Source of the DNA: Dasyornis broadbenti
Lineage: Eukaryota; Chordata; Aves; Passeriformes; Dasyornithidae
DNA: 64,000 bases
Reading direction: 5' to 3'
Assembly (NCBI GenBank): GCA_013397935.1
Contig: VZRN01002233.1
Span: forward strand, 466,749-530,748
The notes beneath the pieces were generated by a model, which ran no database searches, was not told the DNA's origin, and was given only the letters and a program-made list of their open reading frames with translations. Every line of letters starts with the position of its first letter. Position 1 is the first letter of the stretch. Shown here piece by piece: positions 22,219 to 34,330 of the stretch. The translations under genes were made by a program, and so were the position numbers.

Positions 22219-25200
22219 CTCTTTGGATGAGCTGCGCCTGTGTGTGCCATCCAACCCAGCCAGGTTTGGGGGTAACTGCAAAATCAGGGAGCCTCCGCAT
22301 CCCTGACACCCCGACAGGAGCTTTCCCTCTCTCCCAGTCGCATTCCCTGACACCCAGAGAGCACAACAGCCGCAGGAGGAGAAGAGCAAAGTCTTATTTT
22401 CCTTCAGGGAGGAGATGGGGGAGGAGCCCTGAGCCTCACTACAGATCCACCCTGTGGGTATCCCCAGCTTCCTCAGGGGTGTCACGCTGAGCATCCTGAT
22501 CTCCTCACTCGCAGGAGAGAGACTATTGGCAAGAATAATGAAATAAAGTGAATTTTCCCATTTAGCAACCACTCCATTTCACCACCTTCTCACCCACCCT
22601 TCACTCTCCACTATGAACATTTTCATCGCATCCAGATAGGTAAATCCAGAAGGATTCGGTATGGAAGTCTCTAAAACTGTTTAACTGCTGCTGAGATCTC
22701 CACACACAGATCCACGACATCTCCTCCTCCCGCGTTACTCCTTCTAGAAATACTTTTGCCGGGTCGTACACCAGGGCACAATAATCCACGTTCCAGCCTG
22801 GCCAGTAACACACTGAAATCCAAGGATTTCTCTTCCCCCCAGCCCGGCTTTGCCAGGCCACAGCACGCAGCAGTCAGCTGCACTCCAACCAGCCATTCCT
22901 CTGCCTTTGAAGCTATTATTAAGAAAAATATTTAAGATAAAAATATTTTTACATTTTGCTTCTGCTGGCCAGCGATTGTGCCGCAGTCTGAAATATTAAC
23001 TGCTGGCGAGTGGAACCTAAAGCTTTCTTTTAAAGAGGGAAAATTCTTGCGCTGTCAACCAGGTGTCTAAAGGGCTGCTACTTTTCACTGTTGATTTTTC
23101 AGGAAATAATGCAGATGCACTGAAAGGACAGCACTAAAAACGAACATTTTATTTTCATTTAGAATTAAATTCTGCTGCTGTCAACTGCTACCCAGAGAAG
23201 CTGTGGCTGCCTCATCCCCAGGAATTCCGGGGGCAGGCTGGAACAACCTGGTCTATTCTCTTCTTGAAGTAATGCTTTAAAAAATTACTTTCCTTAAATC
23301 AGGGATGGGTTCTTTATCTCTGTTTTGATTTTTAGGAGACTTTCCTGGGAGAAAACAAATATCTGCCTTTGAAAAGGAGAATGAGCATCCCTTACTTGCC
23401 TGGGGCAAGGGCCAGGTCCAGAAGCTGAAGCTTCACTGCTCCTCATATCCAGAAGAAGTTAGAAATCTGAGTTACTTTAAAAAACAAATTAAAAAACCCA
23501 AACTGAAACAAAAATTCCCCTCACAACTTTTCCAGCCAGTTTCTGGGTATGATCCTTGTTATCGTGGAACATGATGTTTTAAAGTTCATTTTAAAAGAAA
23601 AGAAAATAAGAAAATAAAAAAAGAAAATGAAAGAAGGAGCTCCCTGCATGATAAATGACAGATTTTTTTCAACATTTTCAATTAACTGGAAATAATAATA
23701 ATTTTTTAAATAATTAGATCATTCGGTTCACGGTGGAATCTGTTTTGCTACATCTGGGACGTCTTAGTCCTTTTGTGCTTACTCTTTTCTGGTATTAAAA
23801 TCAGGTCAGTTCAGGTCAGAGCTCAATTTTTCAGCTTTTCTGAAATAAAACACTACAAAAAATATTCAAGTCTGGACATTTTCACAATTTTCCATTTTCT
23901 GATGGAAGCTGCTTTCCAAGTTCTACCTCCAGTATTTTTTCCTTCCTTTGGAAAACAATTATCTGTTTAAAAAACACCCAACTCTAGTTCAACCTGGACT
24001 GAGCTGCCAACTTATCACTCGCCTAATCTTTTTTGAAATTCTGAGATCCGTAAAAGCATTTATAAAAATGTGGACAACCAAGAGGATGAATCTGAGCCTG
24101 GGAATCCCAATTTTCCCCACCAGCCGGGGCTGCCCTGCCTGGTGGGCACTCACTGGGGACCCAGAGCTCACAAAAAAAGGGCGAATCCGGCGCTCAGGGG
24201 TTTTTCCGTGCCACTTTCTGGCTGCTTTATTCCTTCTTGTGAAATGCCTGGTGAACGAAAACATCCCATGGCTCACAGACTGTTCAACTTAGGGTCTTCA
24301 GCCCCACATATTTTTCATATTACTCATATTCCCCTGCTTGAGTTAAACTCAAACAGGCCTGGAACAACTTCATTAACATAAAACCACATGATAATGGGAA
24401 ACAGAGCCTTTTAATGGTTTATTTTCTTATTATCTTGTGATATATTTCATCTTCTCCCCCTTCTCGGAGTGCTACTACATTCTGGTTTCACTCTGCTGCC
24501 TGGGCCTGGCAGGGATCGAGCATCCAACACCGGATTCTGTAAATCCAGGAATTTTTAAGCTCACGGGATCAGTTTGGTACCAGGACGATCATAAAAGTGC
24601 CAGTAAAAGTTTAAAAAAAAAGGCCTGTATTTATTTTAAATTAATATATTATATACTCTGTTCTATCCTGGATACCCCTGCAGAGTGTCACACTTCATCT
24701 GGAGAAAAAAAAAAATTGTTTTTTCCCCCTAAATTTGGTAAGAAATCCCAGGCTGAGACGAACAGGGAATATGGCAAGGGAAGCTCTTTTGCAATACCAT
24801 ATTTTTTAATTTTATCACAAGACCACAATTTCAAAATTCAGGAGCCGCAACATTTTCTATGAAGGTTAAAGAAATCAGAAATTTCGTTCTGGTTCAGGAC
24901 GGCTCTTCTAACCTATTTCAGACATTACTTTAATAACGAATAAATAAATCTTTGCAGGATTTGTACTTTTAAGCTGTCGCTTCATTGCCTTGCCTTTTTT
25001 AAAAAGCTCTCACAGCAGCTGAAATGCTAAAGAATTGCTGCAAATTCCTCGCTGTTTTGTCCCCATGAAGTTAAACCCTGACGAATCAAACACCTCCAGG
25101 TAAGTGTATTCTGGCTGACTACGAACTCCATTAACTCGCTGTTTACTCTGTATTTACTCTGTTGCTTGAGAGGCTCAGCAGCAGCCTTAGACTCATCTCT

Positions 25201-25379
25201 AAAGCAGGAATGGCAATTCCTGGGATTCACATTCTGTCACAGCTCCAAGTGGAATAAACGGGAGATGGAAATCAGGGAGATATATTAGCGCCAGTCCTTA
25301 TTTTTCATTTCCCTCTGTCTCTGCCTCCCCAAGAATATTGGTGATGAATTTGCAAACGGCTCTGGTTGATGACAGAGTT
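22219..25379. other. Intronic DNA, repeat-poor
   Basis: No CR1 is recognisable. A unique block at 22970-23090 (TGAAATATTAACTGCTGGCG) has some element-like texture. A-rich sequence lies at about 23590-23630. Small open frames look random. Confidence 0.5.
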
Positions 25380-25600
25380 TTTTTTAGCCTTCATTATTTA
25401 TCCCCGCCAGCGCCCACCTCAGCCAGGGATTACAGTGACAAATGCAGGAATAAAAGGCAAAGACAATATTGGAGCGGCGCGGTGTAAATCTCCTTTTCCG
25501 CGTTATTAATTTAAAGAAATCCATTATCCCATCGGGCTCGGAGGGGAAGACAAGGTTACATAAGAGCTGGTAGAGGCAGCTGGGGGTCACCTGGAGACAC
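25380..25600. other. Candidate conserved non-coding element (unverified)
   Basis: A unique block with CTTCATTATTTATCCCCGCC, GCGGCGCGGTGTAAATC and CCGCGTTATTAATTTAAAG combines AT homeodomain-type cores with retained CpGs. No coding frame here resembles a protein. Confidence 0.3.
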
Positions 25601-28600
25601 AGCCCTGCTGCCACCACCCCTTGGCGCTCAGCTTCTTTGGAAAGTGGGGTTTTCTGCGTGTTCTGCCTCTGGATTCCTCTCTTTGCTTTGGTGTGACAGA
25701 GGCAGGAGACGCTGAGCTCTCAGAGCGGGCACAGAGGTGCCACCAGAGCGTCTCAAGCGTGGGTTATTCGTGCAAGGAGCCACACATTAAGGCTGAGAGA
25801 AGAATAAACCCTCCCTTGCCAGCCCAGCAGGCTCGACCTCTCGCTGGAGTTGTGAAGGGAAGGGTGTGTTGGGGATGGGAGAGGAAAGAGGGAGAAATTA
25901 GCACTGCCTGGAGAAGGTTTTTCTCTGCTGTGGGCCCTTAATTCACCGTGACCTGGCCAAGGGCCCAAACTTGTGTCCTGTGGGCCACCCACGAGCTCTT
26001 CGGTAGCAGAGCTCCTGATCCTGCTCTGCCCAGGCTCCAAGCCTTCCGTGCATCCCTTCTCCCAAGCCTTTGAATAAATGAGCAAAAATGTCCTCCTTCT
26101 CCTCTCTTTGCCTCTTTTCTTTGCCCCAAGACAGGGATTAAATCCTGGGCAACATCCTCCAGCACAGAGCTGCAGAAGGCTTTGCTCAGGCTCCCTCTCC
26201 ACCCCTCCAGCAGCGTCAGAAGGGGAGGAAATGCTGCTCCTATCGAGAGGAAGGAAATAGGAAAACAGATGGAAAGTCCTCAGAATTGGAACAAGTGCCT
26301 TTCAAACAATACAACAGGTCCCTTTTACTCCAAAATAACAGAGCCCTTCTGTGGAAATCTAAATACAATCAGGGCATCGACAACAAAGATAACGGGGAAA
26401 TAATTCTGTGAACCTGGACCCAGGGCCCGTTTGGTGAGAGCCGCCAACCCCAGCTCTGCCCCCGTCCAGCTCCCTCCAGGAGCTTTGATTTCACGATTTA
26501 TTTACTTTTTAAACCTTGCAACAAAAGGCTTGGGACTAAAACACCCCCAGCTTGCACCCACCAGCCACCCACGGGCAGGGATTTGTCACCATCTCGCTCC
26601 TTGTGCTGGGATTCCCTGAATTATTTCATCTGCTCGGCAAACCTACTCTGGTTTTGTGCTTTCTCACCGACCCTTTTCTGAGGGATTCTACGGTGCTCTG
26701 ATTAAGTTCAGCCCTAAAATGTCCCTGGGGTTCTCCCTCCGTGTGATTAAAGGACAATGTGAGACTAAGGACGGGCAGCACTCTACAAAATCTGTATACA
26801 CACACACATTATATATATATAAAAATAAAACTATCCCATCTGAGGATACAGCAGTTCTGCTTCTGCTCCTGATGATGCAGCTCAATTGAATCCAAATAAA
26901 CACATAAAAGGAGGAAAAAGATTAAATATGAAGTTTCTCAAAAACCTAATAAGGGTCAAATTCTGATTTGATCACCTTGTTCACTCGGGAGTGTTGGTAA
27001 CTTCCCCCAGTCATCAATATTTGAGAGAACTTTTAGGAAAATAGTTAACTTAAGATTGCATTTTACATTAGGAATTACAACAAATTCCATCCCTTCATGG
27101 CTGGAAAGAAATGATTCTCAAAGATGCTGTTTTAAGCTTTCAATTCTAATTCAGGCGTCCCAGCATTTGCTACTCGCTGGTAGCACCGAAAAGGAAACGT
27201 CTGCGTGGAATGTGGGCACTTGCAGCCTTCTGAAAAATTGGGTTTCTTTAGGATGTCCCATATTGGAAACTTAAGCTCTCCAGTTCTCTTTCAAAACGTA
27301 GACTATGGTTCATTGATTTCTTCCCTCCTGAACTGAGGGACTCAGTCAAGGGGCTTGAAAATAAGATACTTAATAGTAATTTTAAACCCCCTAATTTGTT
27401 TGCCCTCCCCCATGCTCCCTATACCTTCACAATAAATCCTTTGAAAAACTGGAAATGCTTTAGTGAACAGACTGATGGGAAACATTCAAAAATATCAGGC
27501 AAGCAACATCAAGTTATCTCTGTTATTTTAGGCCAAACACGTTTCCTGCTTTTTTCTCCTTCAGGCTCCCTGGGCCATGTCCCATCCACGGCAGGACCCT
27601 CGTGCTGGGGGTTCCCTGGGGCACACATCTCCTCCAGCAGCAGCACCTCCACCTGTGCAGAGCCCAGGAACCACGGGGAGGTCCCAGCCCAGGCTTGGGA
27701 AGAGTTTTTCCCAAAAAAACCCCAAACCCAGGTGCGCATTCCGCGGCTGCTGCCACAGCCATGGGTCCCACCAGGGTGGAACCCATTGATTTTCTCAGCT
27801 CTGGGATGGGGGACACCTTGCAGGAAGATTTTCCTCTATGGGACTTCAGCTTTTAAAGCATTGATATTTCATGAAACACAACACCTGGGGAGCCCACAGT
27901 GTCTGTGTCACCAGTGCCTGAAAACCTGCCCCAGGAACTACTGCAAGATGCTAAAATCATGTAAAAAGCATAAAAATACTTCCATACGCCCTCCCCAGAG
28001 TCCGTGAGAAGGATCATCACTGCACCTCGGTGCTCCTGCCCCAATAAAACAGACGTCAGGGTGTTTGAGAGCAGTGCAGAAGGAAGGCTGTGGCGTGGAG
28101 CAGTGGACAATTTGTCAGTGATTACAAGGTCAGTGGGTCAACTGAGGAACAGCCCAGCGGCCTCACCTGGGGGGAGCCCGTGTGAAACAGGAGAAAGCCC
28201 CTCCTTTGTCCCAGCTCTGTCACCACGGAGCGTTATCAAAATAGAGCTGCGCCTTATCAGTCACGAGGGAGGCAGAGCCAGGTGACCGCAGAGTCCATCG
28301 GCAGGGCCTGCAATTCCCACACTCTGCTTGAAATCCTTTTAAAAAACAAGAGTTCTTTACCTCCAGTGTAAATATTTCCCCCCTTTTCGGAAAAAAAAAA
28401 AGGTTAATTGCACGTTCATCGCAAACTTTTACTGGATGACATCACTTTTTCAGGGATATTTTCTTTTATCACAGTCATCTCGAACGGGAAATTCTGCAGG
28501 AACAACAACGTTTGTGCTCGGTGCAGTTTGCAATCCCGGCACCACTCGCTGCTGATGCCTGGATAACTCCAGGTCTATTCAACGCAATGCTGGTCTCATC

Positions 28601-30003
28601 ACTGAATAAATCCCCGCAAAAAGAATGTTTCTCGAGAGCCCAGGAAGGTGAATTTTTACCTGCCAAGCCTCAAACTCGAAATTCTCTATTTTTCTGCACA
28701 CCTTTGCTGTTATCACTGACGAGGGGCAGCCACGCTCCCCACGCTCTGCTGGGTTTTGGTGACGTTGGCAGCTGTAACCAGGGAGGAAAATCCAGAGCTG
28801 TGCACCTCAGGCTCATGAAATTTCTGGGCATTTTGCACATATTTGCATATCCACTGTGGGGGCCAGGTTTTGTGTGCACCCAGCCCAACTCCAGACACAT
28901 TTGTGTGCGCAGCAATGTCATTTATAGAGGCTACAACTCAGAGCAAGCCCCTCTTGCACCAGGTGCCAGAGAGACAAAAACTGCACAAAATCCACGCCGA
29001 GGAACCTTCAGACCTGAACAGACAGAAAAACACAGATGAGAAACAAAACCCTTAAAAACCAAACCCTGGAGCTGTGGTTTGGCCAAGGTGATGGAGCGAG
29101 GGCCATGGGTCTGTCTGGGCTTTTATTAAATCCTATTTTAAAGCCTTTGATGCAAAACCATCTCTGCTTTTCACTGCTGGGGCCCCCAGGAGCTGAGCCC
29201 AGCGCCAGTGATGCTGTGCTGGGCACTCAGCTCCCTATGGGCACACCCCAGTCCTTGTCCTGACCCTTCACAGGAATTCCGCAGGGCAGGAATGAGCCTG
29301 CAGAGGGCTGAGCACATTTCCTGGGAGCATCCCATCCGCTCAGTGAACCCCACAGCGCTTCCGTGCCCTGAGCACTGAGCTCAGAGCTCCTCAAAGACCA
29401 CAGGTGTCACCTCGGCAGAGGATTTCCCAGAAACGTGTTTAGGGTATCACGTGACCTGATACCCCTGTGTCCCTTTCAAAATTCAATTCACCAGTAGGCA
29501 GCAAAGATCAGCTCTGGACTTTGAAAAGGCTGGCAGTTCCCTTATGCAAATAATATTGATTATTTAAATGCAAAATAATAAAAATGTAAGTTTATTCCAG
29601 TCATTCCTAACACAGATTTAAGAAGGCTGAACGTCTTCGCAGCAGTTTTCAGTGCACGCGAGCACACAGAGCAGCAGGGAGAGCAGCTCTGTTTCATGAG
29701 ATCGGGTTCCATCCGGGGTGAAGGGACAGAAAAGCTGAATTTGAATTGATAATAACATTGTGACTTGAGCTCCAAGGAATTCCCTCCCCCCCACCGCCAC
29801 CTTTTTTTTTTTTTTCCTTTTTTGCTTAAAATAATTAAATTGGATGAGGCAAGATACCTGAGCAGTGAACTTTTCCATTCCTCCATTTCCAAGGAAATAA
29901 AATCTTGCAACAACTCTATGCAAAAGCTTGTGTTCTATGCCAGTGGGTCAGTGGCCAATTTAGCCATAACAAATAATAGTCTAGTCTTTCAAAGTTTCAA
30001 CTA
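25601..30003. other. Intronic DNA, repeat-poor
   Basis: The sequence is unique. It includes a T run at 29802-29823 and a (CA)n(TA)n dinucleotide patch at 26797-26820. Open frames of 149-203 codons at 25753-26202 and 27396-28007 have no recognisable domain and overlap frames on the other strand. Confidence 0.5.
26797..26820. repeat. (CA)n(TA)n dinucleotide microsatellite
   Basis: Short CA repeats switch to TA repeats. It is a compound microsatellite of about 24 bases. Confidence 0.85.
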
Positions 30004-30048
30004 TTTTTTTTTTTTCTTTTTTCTTTCTTTTTTTTTTTTTTTTTTTTT
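30004..30048. repeat. T-rich tract (45 bases)
   Basis: Nearly pure T with scattered C, ending in an 18-base T run. The frame across it is a Phe-run artefact. Confidence 0.9.
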
Positions 30049-30819
30049 AAGGGAAAAAGGAATCCGAGTGCTGGAAGACAGTTTGGATTTCCTCGGCATC
30101 CCTCCCCTGCCAAGTCGCGTTTTCCCCCTGGCTGGCGACCACATCTCCCCGTGAACATCTGCAAACTGCAGCTCCAGACAACAGGCCCTGACAGCAACTG
30201 GGGGCAGATCTGCCCTGCAGTGATGTCATTCCCTACCAGCACTGAATCCAGGGAATATCCGCACTCGGTGCCACTTCCCCAGCTTTGCTGCTTCTGCGAC
30301 TTCAATGGCTCTGGTGGCAGAGGAGTTAAAATATTTCAGTTCTGAGTTAAGGAACAGTAAAAGTTCTAGTCCAGAGACGCTTTTCTCCTCCTTTCCGATA
30401 GTGATTGGCTTCCCCTGCACCGCTTTTGTTTTGAGAATTTTGGAGTATGCAGACTTGTGTAATGCAGAGATTGCTTCCAATTTAATTTAGTTGTTTTGTC
30501 TTTTATCATAATGGAAACGAGCTCAGGATCCTTCCCAGGCTTTCTGCCACGAAAGAGGAGGCAGATTTCACCCCTGTGGCTCCCCAGAACGATGGGGGAG
30601 GGAGGGCAGGGGAGAGGGATTAAATAAGATGCTCGTGGAGGGTCAGACAGCAACTTCTGCACGGCCAGCAAGCCCCAGACTCTGCTCTTGGACTCTAGGA
30701 ATTAATATTTGCCCAAGTACTGAGTACAATCTGCTGGATGCCATCCCCTAAGAGTCTAAAAGTGCCCTTTCTGTGGTTTGGGGGTTTTTTGTTTTGTTTT
30801 GGTTGGTTGGGGATTTTTT

Positions 30820-31039
30820 AGGAAGAGATTCTTTACTTCAGGAAGGGTGGGGAGGTCCTGGCACAGGGTGCCCAGAGCAGCTGTGGCTGCCCCTGGATCC
30901 CTGGAAGCGCCCAAGGCCAGGCTGGACAGGGCTTGGAGCAGCCTGGGACAGTGGGAGGTGTCCCTGCCCATGGCAGGGGTGGAATGGGATGAGGTTTCAG
31001 GTCCCTTCCAGCCCAAACCAGTCTGGGATTCTCTGATTC
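30820..31039 (+). mobile_element. CR1 LINE fragment (3' end), antisense to PRDM16
   Basis: AGGAAGAGATTCTTTACTTC, CCTGGCACAGGGTGCCCAGA, GGACAGGGCTTGGAGCAGCC and the ending TCCCTTCCAGCCCAAACCAG are in CR1 sense order. The 3' end keeps one degenerate TTCTCTGATTCC unit. The 208-codon open frame here is CR1 non-coding sequence. Confidence 0.92.
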
Positions 31040-33398
31040 CTGGAGAAGAGTGGGATAATGAGGGATCTGATGAGTGGATCCTCTACTTTTGGATCCAGAT
31101 TCCAGACTGGATTCAGATAAAGATACTCACAACACACCTGGCCCCTATTGCCAACGGATTTTCTCTGAATTTGTTTGATTTTTTTAAGCCTTTGCTAAAT
31201 GCTTGGGTCAATCACACCCAGTGCTTTGGGTTCTCAAATGGTTCATTTCAATTTTTGGCTTTGTTGAGGTTTCTTCCACGGCAAAAGTGCTGCCAAAATA
31301 CGGAGCTACACCTTCCAAAATTCCCTGCAGGAACCTGGGCTGGGTCACTGCAGGCACCACCACAAAGCAGCGCCTGGGCTGCACCTTTTGAAACCAGAGA
31401 ATAACAAACGATGGCTGATGGCTTCTCAGAGTATCAATATTTGATCTAAAAATCATCCAGGAGAACATGCAAGGCTTTCAGGATTTGCAAACACTTTCCC
31501 CACTTAACAGGTTTTGCTACAAAGCACCAAATCAAGTTGTGGGTGCAAAGACAGCCCTTGGGGGTTTCCCTTCAGGTACACACCAAACCTAACAATTGTT
31601 TGGACGGGCTGGATCCCAGGACAGCTGGAGGTCACAAATCTCTGGGAAGTGGCACGTCAGACATTAGGGCACCAGATTTTGATGGCAGAGGAGCTTCTGC
31701 CTGTGGGAAGAGACTTGGATTTCATCACATTCGCAGCAGCCAGCCAGCCATCCCTCCATCCCTCCCTCCAGCCATCCACCCATCCCTCCATCCATCCATC
31801 CATCCCTCCATCCATCCGCCTATGAAAAGGTCCAAGAAATATCACCCTGACGGGATGAAAGGATGAAGCAAATACCAGGGACTAGAAGATTTGTGACTCT
31901 GCTTCTGCTCTACCACACGCCAGGCAAATTCAGGATTTCTGCCACCAACTGCAAGGCATTATGAACCCAACAAGGTTTTATCCTGCTGGACAAAATGCCT
32001 GCTGGGATCAAATCACCTAAGCCTGCTCTTCATATGGGAATGAGCATCTCAGTCGCTGGTGGAGTGATTTCCACTGCAGTGCTTTGTCTCGCTTTTGATT
32101 CTTTACATTTTACAGTAAAGTAGCTGAAATTTCTCTTGGAAAAGAGGAGTAGGTACAGGAACTTTGAGACACACGACACCCATTGTGGAATAAAACTGAA
32201 TTGTTAACAGCATCCTTTCAACAAAAACAATCAGAGACCAGGCAGAGAACTTCATCCCCTGGGAATTCCGGCCACGGTGATGACAGGACACAACACCCAG
32301 TCTGCAATCCCATGGACATTCCCTCCTTCACTGTGTCCTTTGGGTGTAAATCATCCCAATATTTGCACAGCCCCTGGGCAGACACGGCCCTGCATCAGCC
32401 AGGAGCCCCTGGGGCACTCGCCAGGTATGGATGCCACAGGTTATCGGTGCATTATGATCATCCCTGAGCAAAATGCCCGAGGATTTGAGGATACACAACA
32501 CGAAATCAGCACATTCAGGAACTTCTCCAAAGGCATTTCCCAACCGGCTGCTTTAGCCACGTGATCTGATAATCCCTGTCAAAAGGAGAGAGCAGATTAC
32601 ACGAAATCGCAGAGCTCCACTGAATCATGACACGCTACAAACATGGCAGGAGAGCCTCACTTGTTGACGGGTGGGATAAATTCAAATACCTGCTCCTCGC
32701 TGCCTTGGCCAGCCCGTGAGCCAAAGCTCTCCGTGATTCGCTGGAAACCCCTGCAGAGCGCCAAGTTTCTGATTGCACTGCTGAACCCTTCTCTAAACAT
32801 GATTCAGCAAGACACAACCTGCACCCCTGGAAGTGCAAGAGCTCCTCTGCTCCAGGGCTAAAGGGGCGGAGAGAAGAGAGGAGGAAACCCACACACAACA
32901 CAGCACAAACAGAGCCAAACCCTGCTGAGGTATTTGTCCACCTGCTTGGACTGCACAGGACTGGAGCAAAGCAAACACAATCCCTGAGCTATCAGCAGAT
33001 AGCCCAGTTCATGGTTAACTTCAAGTAGCACAGAACACACCTCTTGAGAAACGGCAGCAGCTCAAACAACTTCAGAACAAAACTGAAAACACACACACGC
33101 CCAGCGCCTTCAGAAGGGCGGATTGCCCTGGCTCCCAAAAATCAGAACTGAAAGTACTCGAGGTCACTGCTGCTGTACTTACACAGCAACACGAGGACAG
33201 GGAAAAACCGAAATGTTCTCTAATCCCTACCCAGCAGCGTTTTTCAGGTGGCTCCTTGTCACTACATTAAGCCCTCAAAAGATGCTTTCTGGCCTCTAGG
33301 TCTCCACCCAGAACACAAATCTCTGTGGTGGTTCTATCTCTGATAAGGCTTTGCGGTGTGTCTAACGGTGTTTGTGGGCGGACCTTGCAGAGAGTGAA
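31040..33398. other. Intronic DNA; one microsatellite
   Basis: Apart from the CATC repeat, I see no recognised feature. Open frames are under 110 codons and unremarkable. Confidence 0.5.
31737..31820. repeat. (CATC)n / (CCATCCCT)n microsatellite
   Basis: About 80 bases of CAGC, CATC and CCTC units form an impure tetranucleotide array. The minus strand is GATG/GGAT-rich. Open frames across it give Ser/Ile/His/Pro repeats or Asp/Gly/Met/Trp repeats and are not genes. Confidence 0.93.
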
Positions 33399-33738
33399 AT
33401 TCTCCAGGATGAACAATCCCAATTCTCCCAGCCTTTCCTCACAGCAGAGCTGCTCCATCCCTCTGATCATCTTGGCCTCCTCTGGATCCATTCCAGCAGC
33501 TCCCTGTGCTGGGCCCCAGGGCTGGGGCAGCCCTGCAGGTGAGGTCTCACCTGAGCAGGGCAGAGGGGCAGAATCCCCCCCTTTCCTGCTGGATCCCAGG
33601 CTATGGGATCAGCCCAGAGCTCACGGGGTTTCTGGGCTGGGGCATTTCCAGCCTCTGAGCCACCAGCAACCCCAAATCCTTCTCCCCAGGGCTGTCCAGT
33701 CCAGCCTGGATTGATCCCTGGGGTTGCCCTGATCCAGA
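33399..33738 (-). mobile_element. CR1 LINE fragment lacking the 3' tail
   Basis: In reverse orientation it carries the more 5' CR1 segment: CAATCCCAATTCTCCCAGCC, CAGAGCTGCTCCATCCCTCT, TCTGATCATCTTGGCCTCC and CTGGATCCATTCCAGCAGCT. The usual tail block (CAGAATC...GGTTGGAAGGGACC) is absent on its left side, which is unusual because CR1 copies normally keep 3' ends. A later deletion or tail divergence is likely. Confidence 0.85.
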
Positions 33739-34089
33739 GAGAACCGGCAGCAGAGCTAATCTCAGGGAAGACAGTATCCCCACAGCCAGCGTTCATTAGA
33801 GCCTGTTCACATCAGGATTACAGGTACTAATAACTGCTCCACTGGATATGAATATCACGGGTTGGACCCTTTGCTGTGGAACACCCACCCTGACAAATCC
33901 CTCTCCTCACACACCAACACGTTATTTCCAAGCCATCCTAAACAGAAGCCTATAAAACATCTTTATTAAAGTTTGGTCTCAGACTAGCAGGAGGGCAATA
34001 GCCCTGTGCCTCTCCCTCAGCACACACATTTCTCCCCTCACGACTGCCGAAGGGAGGCAGAGGGATGTGATGGCTCTTTCCACGCCCCT

Positions 34090-34330
34090 GATTTATAACT
34101 GTCCCTGGCTGTAGGTCAAAGGAATGAGCAGCACCTGGGGAGCGCTGCCGGAGCGCGGCCGAGGCAGGAGAGCAACCCCAGAGTGCAGGGGAGATAACTA
34201 TCCCGGCTGGGCAGACAAATTAGATAATTAAATGGAAACAGGCGAGATAAATTGCACTGTCTTAATTGGGTTATCAAGAAACAATAGTGACTATGAATGA
34301 CCTCACTGTCTGTGTAGTCTAACACTTCTC
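34090..34330. promoter_or_regulatory. Candidate conserved non-coding element
   Basis: This non-repetitive block has a dense motif grammar: a TAATTA homeodomain core at 34225-34230, TTAATTG at 34262-34268, GATA-type AGATAA at about 34223 and 34245, and a SOX-like AACAATAG at 34280-34287. A few CpGs lie just upstream (GGAGCGCGGCCGAGG). It has no protein-like frame. Its position inside intron 1 would suit a PRDM16 enhancer. This is inference from motifs. Confidence 0.35.
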
